Below are positions 5,794-9,545 of a stretch of DNA of 9,545 nt, piece by piece. The notes below the pieces were generated by a model that saw nothing but the letters and a program-made list of their open reading frames with translations, did no database searches and had not been told where the DNA came from. The stretch's first letter is position 1; each line of letters starts with the position of its first letter. A program made the position numbers and the translations under genes. The stretch is from NCBI GenBank assembly GCA_002367305.1, contig DFBG01000148.1, positions 1-9,545 on the forward strand, written 5' to 3'. Source of the stretch: Actinobacteria bacterium UBA3086. GTDB taxonomy: Bacteria; Actinomycetota; Coriobacteriia; Anaerosomatales; UBA3086.

Positions 5794-5831
5794 GCGATTC
5801 CAGCCGCAACAGAACTCGAGGAGACCTTCAC

Positions 5832-7127
5832 GTGCAACTGAGAATGCGCCGTATTTCGCTGGCCGTGATTGCGATGCTTTGCGTCGCAGCGAGCCTTCCC
5901 GCTATGGCGGGTGCCGCTGGATCACAGACGACTATCTCCGCGGATCTCGAGATCACCAAGTTGACCGCTGATGTCGGGGAGATCATCATCTCGATCGATC
6001 CCGGCGACACGGACCTCACGCGGGTCGAACTGGTGTTTCCCGACCAGATGGGATCCGACTCGATCAAGGGTCGTGATGTGGAAGTCTCGGTTGACGGTGC
6101 GGATGTGACCGTTGCCGAGAGCGCGCTTGAGATCGACTTCTTGGACGGGCTTGCAGGCGCTGACACGATCGAAGTAGTTGTCGCGAACCTCGAGACACCG
6201 AGCCCGGGCGAGTATCAACTCACGGGTTCCTCGTTTGACGGAACAACATCGACCGCGCTCGCGCCGGTCACTCTGGCGGTTCCTTCGCCCAATTTCGCTC
6301 AGGACGCGGTGCTCTGGATCGAGGATCAGCCGTTCCTGCATCTCTTCTTCTCGCCCGTGATCATCGCCGAGGCGCTGCCGGTGCTCTGGAAGGGCTTCCA
6401 GGTCGCGGTGTTCATCCTCTTCTTCGGCTACATGCTGGCGATGCCCGGTGGGCTCGCCATGTCATTCATGAAAATGGCCAAGACTCGCCTGGTGCGTTGG
6501 CCGGCCACGTTCTATATCGACGTGGTTCGCGGCACGCCGTTGCTCGTTCAGATACTGCTCGTGTACTTCGGGATCACATTCCTGCCGGGGTACAAGAACT
6601 TCATCGATGCGCTCGGGCCGTTCGCGTCATGGTCCTGGCACAGTGTCGACGCGACGCAGTACTACCGCATCATCATCGCGCTCGCACTCAACTCGTCGGC
6701 GTACATGGCTGAGATCTTCCGCGCAGGCATCCAGTCGATCCACAAGGGTCAACTCGAGGCTGCGCGTTCGCTGGGAATGACGGTGCCGCAGTCCATGGCA
6801 TTCGTCGTCATCCCGCAGACCGTGCGACGCATTCTGCCGACGATGATGTCCGAGTTCATTCTGCTGTTCAAAGACACCTCGCTGGCGTTCTCCGTCGGCG
6901 TGTTCGAACTTACGCTTCAAGCGCGTACGGTGCAGGCGCGCACATTCAACATGTCGCCGTATATCGCTGCGGCTGGTTTCTACCTGTTGCTGACGCTCCC
7001 ATTGGGCCGGTTCGTGGCAAATCTCGAGGAGCGTCTTGCGGTTGCTGAAACGGGTCATGGTCCGCAAAAGAAAAAGAGAACGGGCAACCGTTTGTGGTCT
7101 CGCAAGCCCGTCAAGGAGAGTGCGTAA
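5832..7127 (+). CDS. Amino-acid ABC transporter permease with exported N-terminal domain
   Basis: This 431-aa protein joins two parts. Residues 1 to about 28 are a signal peptide (MQLRMRRISL, a hydrophobic core, then PAMAGA). Residues about 30-155 form a soluble, beta-rich, acidic stretch with no motif I recognise. Residues about 170-405 are a HisM/GlnP-type inner-membrane permease, with membrane segments near 173-208, 228-250, 276-292, 340-360 and 375-398, RGTPLLVQILLVYFG (233-247), and the cytoplasmic EAA loop EAARSLG (309-315), which contacts the ATPase. The tail (410-428) is strongly basic. The start is GTG 5832, with GAGGAG at 5818-5823. ATG 5844 lies too far from that site, and ATG 5760 is inside a hairpin. 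If the signal peptide is processed or stays as an anchor, the extra domain lies outside the membrane beside the receptor. Family permeases are usually about 220-250 aa, so the extra half is notable. The gene overlaps nothing, and the ATPase starts one base after its stop codon. Confidence 0.9.
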   Translation: MQLRMRRISLAVIAMLCVAASLPAMAGAAGSQTTISADLEITKLTADVGEIIISIDPGDTDLTRVELVFPDQMGSDSIKGRDVEVSVDGADVTVAESALEIDFLDGLAGADTIEVVVANLETPSPGEYQLTGSSFDGTTSTALAPVTLAVPSPNFAQDAVLWIEDQPFLHLFFSPVIIAEALPVLWKGFQVAVFILFFGYMLAMPGGLAMSFMKMAKTRLVRWPATFYIDVVRGTPLLVQILLVYFGITFLPGYKNFIDALGPFASWSWHSVDATQYYRIIIALALNSSAYMAEIFRAGIQSIHKGQLEAARSLGMTVPQSMAFVVIPQTVRRILPTMMSEFILLFKDTSLAFSVGVFELTLQARTVQARTFNMSPYIAAAGFYLLLTLPLGRFVANLEERLAVAETGHGPQKKKRTGNRLWSRKPVKESA

Positions 7128-7128
7128 G

Positions 7129-7863
7129 ATGACCCAGGCAATGGTCCGTATAGAGAATCTGCACAAGTACTTCGGCAAGCTCGAGGTGCTTCGTGGTGTG
7201 GACTTGGAGATCACCAAGGGCGAGGTCGTCGTTATCTTGGGTCCGTCGGGCTCAGGTAAGTCGACGATGCTTCGCTGCGTGAACAGGCTCGAGGAGGCAA
7301 CGGGCGGCAAGATCTTCATCGAGGATGATGAGATCACCGACCCCAAAACAGACATCAACAAGATCCGCGAACGGGTCGGCATGGTGTTCCAGCAGTTCAA
7401 TCTGTTTCCCCATCTGACTGCGAAGGGCAACGTCATGCTCGCGCAGCAGAAGGTGCTCAAGCGCACGCGTGACGAGGCGGATCGCATTGCCTGCGAGAAG
7501 CTCGATGCTGTGGGCTTGTCGGACAAGGAAGATTCGTATCCTATTCAGCTGTCCGGTGGTCAACAGCAGCGCGTCGCCATGGCTCGCGCATTGGCAATGG
7601 ATCCGCACGTCATGTTGTTCGATGAGGTTACGTCGGCGCTTGATCCGGAGCTCGTGCGCGAAGTGTTGGACGTCATGAAGAAACTGGCGGCCGACGGCAT
7701 GACCATGATGGTGGTCACACACGAGATGGGCTTCGCCCGCGACGTGGCCGATCGAGTCATCTTCATGGATGAGGGCGTGATCGAGGAACAGGGTACTCCT
7801 GAAGAGGTGTTCGATCACCCGAAAAGTGACAGAACAAAGGACTTCCTAGGTCATATCAAGTAG
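7129..7863 (+). CDS. glnQ: Polar amino-acid ABC transporter ATP-binding protein (GlnQ type)
   Basis: This 244-aa cytoplasmic ATPase energises the permease encoded just upstream. All nucleotide-binding motifs are intact: Walker A GPSGSGKST (38-46), Q-loop MVFQQFNLFPHLT (85-97), signature LSGGQQQRVA (131-140), Walker B VMLFDE (151-156) and switch His188 in VVTHEMGFARD. After Walker B it reads DEVTSALDPE, with Val157 where most relatives have Pro. The start ATG 7129 follows the permease stop (7125-7127) by one base, with AAGGAGAG at 7113-7120. A longer in-frame reading from 7036 would run inside the permease gene and is not credible. The extremely tight spacing implies translational coupling. 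The gene name follows the family; the substrate is not proven to be glutamine. Confidence 0.94.
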   Translation: MTQAMVRIENLHKYFGKLEVLRGVDLEITKGEVVVILGPSGSGKSTMLRCVNRLEEATGGKIFIEDDEITDPKTDINKIRERVGMVFQQFNLFPHLTAKGNVMLAQQKVLKRTRDEADRIACEKLDAVGLSDKEDSYPIQLSGGQQQRVAMARALAMDPHVMLFDEVTSALDPELVREVLDVMKKLAADGMTMMVVTHEMGFARDVADRVIFMDEGVIEEQGTPEEVFDHPKSDRTKDFLGHIK

Positions 7864-7865
7864 TT

Positions 7866-7889
7866 ACTACTGGGTATCTTATTAGTAGT
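7866..7889 (+). promoter_or_regulatory. AT-rich dyad between ATPase gene and hpf
   Basis: ACTACT (7866-7871) and AGTAGT (7884-7889) form a perfect 6-bp inverted repeat around a 12-base AT-rich centre, starting two bases after the glnQ stop. It is too weak to be a terminator by itself, so hpf may be transcribed with the ABC genes or from an unseen promoter in this short gap. A regulator site is possible but unsupported. Confidence 0.25.
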
Positions 7890-7915
7890 GCACTTCACTC
7901 ACTAGGAGGCAGCCG

Positions 7916-8467
7916 ATGAAGATGATCATCAAGGGTCGGCACATGGCCGTCACAGCTCCCATTCGCGAGTACGCCGAGGAGAAGATTGGACGCACGAGCA
8001 AGATTCTGGATCATGAGTCGATGACGACGGAAGTCGAGTTGTATGTAGAGAAGAATCCGTCCATTGAGAACAACCAGGTCGCTGAGATCACGGTGTTCAC
8101 CAAGGGTCCGGTCATTCGCTCAAAGGAAGCCTCGACAGATATGTATGCCGCGATTGATCTGGCGGCCGACAAGTTGGAGCGTCAGTTCCGGAAGTACAAG
8201 GGCAAGATGCAGGACCGGCACTCTTCCCGCTCTGCTACGCAGGCGGCACCTGTTCTCCCTGTGGGGGAGCCCGAAGAGGCTGAGCCCACACTGGTCAAGA
8301 CCAAGGTCATGGATTTCAAACCCATGACTCTCGATGAGGCCATTTTGCAGATGGAGCTCTTGGGACATGACTTCTTCGTGTTCCATGCGTCGGACAGCGA
8401 TGCCGTCAATGTTCTGTATCGCCGCCATGATGGAGACTTCGGATTGATCGAGTCTCGCATAGGTTAG
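7916..8467 (+). CDS. hpf: Ribosome hibernation promoting factor, long form
   Basis: This is a 183-aa long HPF (YfiA/RaiA family). It binds the 30S subunit in the tRNA/mRNA channel and, through its C-terminal domain, pairs two 70S ribosomes into inactive 100S dimers during starvation. The N-terminal domain (1-98) starts MKMIIKGRHMAVTAPIREYAEEKI, with the following signature in two pieces (EVELYVEKNP, AEITVFTKGPVIRSKEAS) and DMYAAIDLAADKLERQFRKYK (76-96). A Ser/Ala/Pro/Glu-rich linker (99-120) leads to the dimerisation domain (about 121-181), with MDFKPMTLDEAILQMELLGH, DFFVFHASDSDAVNVLYRRHDG and GLIESRIG. The start ATG 7916 has AGGAGG at 7904-7909. Its leader (GCACT...CTAGGAGGCAG-N3-ATGAA) resembles that of the receptor gene at 3799. 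A strong terminator follows. In relatives this gene is often near comF and secA; here an ABC cassette separates it from comF. Confidence 0.94.
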   Translation: MKMIIKGRHMAVTAPIREYAEEKIGRTSKILDHESMTTEVELYVEKNPSIENNQVAEITVFTKGPVIRSKEASTDMYAAIDLAADKLERQFRKYKGKMQDRHSSRSATQAAPVLPVGEPEEAEPTLVKTKVMDFKPMTLDEAILQMELLGHDFFVFHASDSDAVNVLYRRHDGDFGLIESRIG

Positions 8468-8488
8468 TAGGACCATGAATGTCGAGTG

Positions 8489-8516
8489 GAAGAGACGTCC
8501 AATTGGGCGTCTCTTC
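8489..8516 (+). terminator. Rho-independent-type terminator after hpf
   Basis: GAAGAGACGTCC (8489-8500) pairs with GGGCGTCTCTTC (8505-8516) in a 12-bp stem with one T-G pair and an AATT loop, 21 bases after the hpf stop. A pyrimidine-rich, T-containing tail (TCTGTTCC) follows. It marks the end of the hpf transcript. Confidence 0.8.
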
Positions 8517-8572
8517 TCTGTTCCGCGCGGCAATCCGTTAAGAAGTGTGACGTGCATCACCGTTCAAATTCG

Positions 8573-8602
8573 TTGACATTGCCCTGTTCGGACACCTAGA
8601 GT
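8573..8602 (+). promoter_or_regulatory. Sigma70-type promoter for the downstream unknown gene
   Basis: TTGACA (8573-8578, perfect consensus) is followed after 18 bases by TAGAGT (8597-8602, four of six to TATAAT). Transcription would begin near 8609. This also rules out the GTG at 8601 as the start codon and leaves a leader of about 85 bases before GTG 8694. Confidence 0.6.
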
Positions 8603-8693
8603 GGACATAACGACAAGGGCGATCCTGCCCGCAGGAGTGCACCGCCCGTTCCATGGAGACGATTGGCAGCATACGTCGAAGCAGGGGGCTCCA

Positions 8694-9356
8694 GTGGACC
8701 AGAGCATCTCGCACGTTCGTATAGAGGAAATCGAAGACACGCTGTGTCAGGTCGCCGAAATCAAGGCGGTCAGGGTTGTTGCGTCGCCCGAAGGACACAT
8801 TCTCGAGGTGCATGTCCTCGCACTTCCCACCAAGTCTCCCAAGCAGCTCGTCCGTGATGTCGAGTCGACGATCATGGCGCGCTTCGGGATATCGATCGAT
8901 CACAAGAAGATATCGATTGCTCAGTTGGGCCAGGAGGTCATGCCGTCCAACGGCTCCAAGCCCAAAGATGACCGAGCGAAGATTATCTCTATCCACGCGG
9001 CAGTCTCTGGCGTGCACTCCACCGTCACGGTTCATCTTGAGTTGGGTGATGTTGAGTGCGTGGGCGAAGCCACCGGTCCCGCAAGTCAGACCGGGCGACA
9101 GCGTCTCGTCGCACTCGCAACCCTGAATGCCATTGAGCAGTACGCCGACGACACCAATAGCTTCGCGCTCGAGGATGTGACGGTGACGCAGCTTGGTCGA
9201 GAGCGGGTCGCAGTCGCATGCGTGGCACACGTGTCTCCTCTGGGCGAGCAGACCTTTGCGGGTTCTGCTCTTGTGAAGCAGAGCGAGAAGGACTCAATCG
9301 TCCGAGCTACCCTTGACGCCATAAACCGGCGGCTCGGAGTCTTGAAAACAACATAA
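8694..9356 (+). CDS. Conserved two-domain protein of unknown function
   Basis: I cannot name this 220-aa protein. It is soluble, with no signal peptide or membrane segment. Residues 1-80 look like a small alpha/beta domain: VRIEEIEDTLCQVAEIKAVRVV, EGHILEVHVLALPTKSPKQ, LVRDVESTIMARFG and ISIDHKKISIAQL, in an order that recalls ferredoxin-like domains. A polar hinge (81-95) leads to a second domain (96-216) with IISIHAAVSGVHSTVTVHLE, VECVGEATGPASQTGRQRLV, ALATLNAIEQY, FALEDVTVTQLGRERVAVAC and SIVRATLDAINRRLG. Similar two-part proteins of unknown role occur in Firmicutes and Actinobacteria, from memory. GTG 8694 is chosen because AGGGGG (8683-8688) precedes it and the recognisable domain begins there; upstream in-frame codons at 8601 and 8637 lie at or close to the transcription start. 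It has its own promoter, apart from hpf. No clear terminator is seen after its stop at 9354-9356. Confidence 0.75.
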   Translation: MDQSISHVRIEEIEDTLCQVAEIKAVRVVASPEGHILEVHVLALPTKSPKQLVRDVESTIMARFGISIDHKKISIAQLGQEVMPSNGSKPKDDRAKIISIHAAVSGVHSTVTVHLELGDVECVGEATGPASQTGRQRLVALATLNAIEQYADDTNSFALEDVTVTQLGRERVAVACVAHVSPLGEQTFAGSALVKQSEKDSIVRATLDAINRRLGVLKTT

Positions 9357-9430
9357 TCAAAGTTTGGACCAACGCCGTGGAACTCGGTTTGAACACTGTA
9401 CGCATACGAACGAGCGGAGCGGACAGAGTT

Positions 9431-9485
9431 CTTCCATTACTAGCGGAATGGGAGAAGACCATAGCTTTCGACAGGGGGTCTTCTC
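9431..9485 (+). promoter_or_regulatory. Leader with two overlapping hairpins before the final gene
   Basis: CTTCCATT (9431-9438) pairs with AATGGGAG (9447-9454). GAGAAGACC (9452-9460) is a perfect 9-bp partner of GGTCTTCTC (9477-9485). The two stems share bases 9452-9454, so both cannot form fully. The second stem includes part of the Shine-Dalgarno AGGGGG (9473-9478) and ends directly against ATG 9486, so it would hide the start site. Confidence 0.5.
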
Positions 9486-9545
9486 ATGAAGCGAGTTATC
9501 ATTCTGCTCAGCTCTCTCGCCGCGGTTGTTCTCAGCGGTGGAGCG
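9486..9545 (+). CDS. Start of an exported protein (3' end cut by window)
   Basis: Twenty codons are visible: MKRVIILLSSLAAVVLSGGA, a short basic start followed by a hydrophobic core, typical of a Sec signal peptide. No cleavage site or lipobox cysteine has been reached, so a lipoprotein is possible but not shown. AGGGGG (9473-9478) lies seven bases before ATG 9486. The function cannot be judged. The gene begins 129 bases after the preceding unknown gene, behind a structured leader that may control its translation. Confidence 0.7.
   Translation, partial: MKRVIILLSSLAAVVLSGGA

Noticed and set aside
5760..5831. Earlier in-frame ATG for the permease
   Set aside because: The ATG is inside the 15-bp stem-loop and has no Shine-Dalgarno. 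GTG 5832 has GAGGAG at a good distance and starts directly with a signal peptide.
4824..5837. Antisense reading frame of 337 codons on the - strand
   Set aside because: It is the mirror of the highly codon-biased receptor gene at 4851-5702. No ribosome site or recognisable motif was seen.
7036..7128. Earlier in-frame start for the ATPase gene
   Set aside because: It lies within the permease coding region and would add a basic 31-residue tail absent from the family. ATG 7129 has a proper ribosome site.
8601..8693. GTG 8601 as start of the unknown protein
   Set aside because: It overlaps the -10 element of the likely promoter, and the added residues do not look like part of the conserved domain.
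1..9545. CRISPR arrays, insertion sequences, tRNA genes, attachment sites
   Set aside because: No spaced direct repeats, transposase motifs, cloverleaf folds or flanking target duplications were seen on either strand.

Overview
The window looks like chromosomal DNA from a high-GC, Gram-positive-type bacterium, most likely an anaerobic actinobacterium of the Coriobacteriia type. This rests on the GC-rich codon use, strong AGGAGG ribosome binding sites, several GTG starts, lipoprotein solute receptors and a long-form hibernation factor. The taxonomic placement is inference only. Every supported gene lies on the + strand, and coding density is high apart from one 327-base gap.

Layout. Bases 1-3471 hold a tightly spaced run: the 3' end of an S-adenosylhomocysteine hydrolase gene, mtnA (methylthioribose-1-phosphate isomerase, with an unusual internal insertion), an AEC-family 10-TM transporter, and a comF-type gene. 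The first two handle by-products of S-adenosylmethionine use. The gap at 3472-3798 is not empty. It has an extended -10 promoter inside a palindrome, then about 250 nt that can fold into a multi-stem RNA closed by a perfect 12-bp stem. A competing hairpin abuts the next ribosome binding site. The position downstream of comF, in a window that also carries raiA/hpf, makes the raiA-motif noncoding RNA the leading (unverified) identity.

Bases 3799-7863 are a polar amino-acid ABC uptake cassette. It contains a divergent solute-binding lipoprotein, a terminator, a canonical solute-binding lipoprotein, two strong intergenic stem-loops, a permease with an extra N-terminal signal peptide and exported domain, and a GlnQ-type ATPase. 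The cassette sits between the structured RNA and hpf. The leaders just upstream of the first receptor and of hpf resemble each other, which suggests the cassette may separate an RNA and a gene that were once adjacent.

Bases 7916-9356 hold long-form hpf (ribosome hibernation), a clear terminator, a near-consensus promoter, and a conserved two-domain protein of unknown function. From 9486 the window ends in the signal peptide of another exported protein, whose leader has two overlapping hairpins.

The most interesting signals are the structured RNA with its switch-like 3' end, the permease with an exported N-terminal domain, the receptor with a degraded amino-acid site, and the MtnA insertion. 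All RNA folds were paired by eye. No database search or energy calculation was possible.
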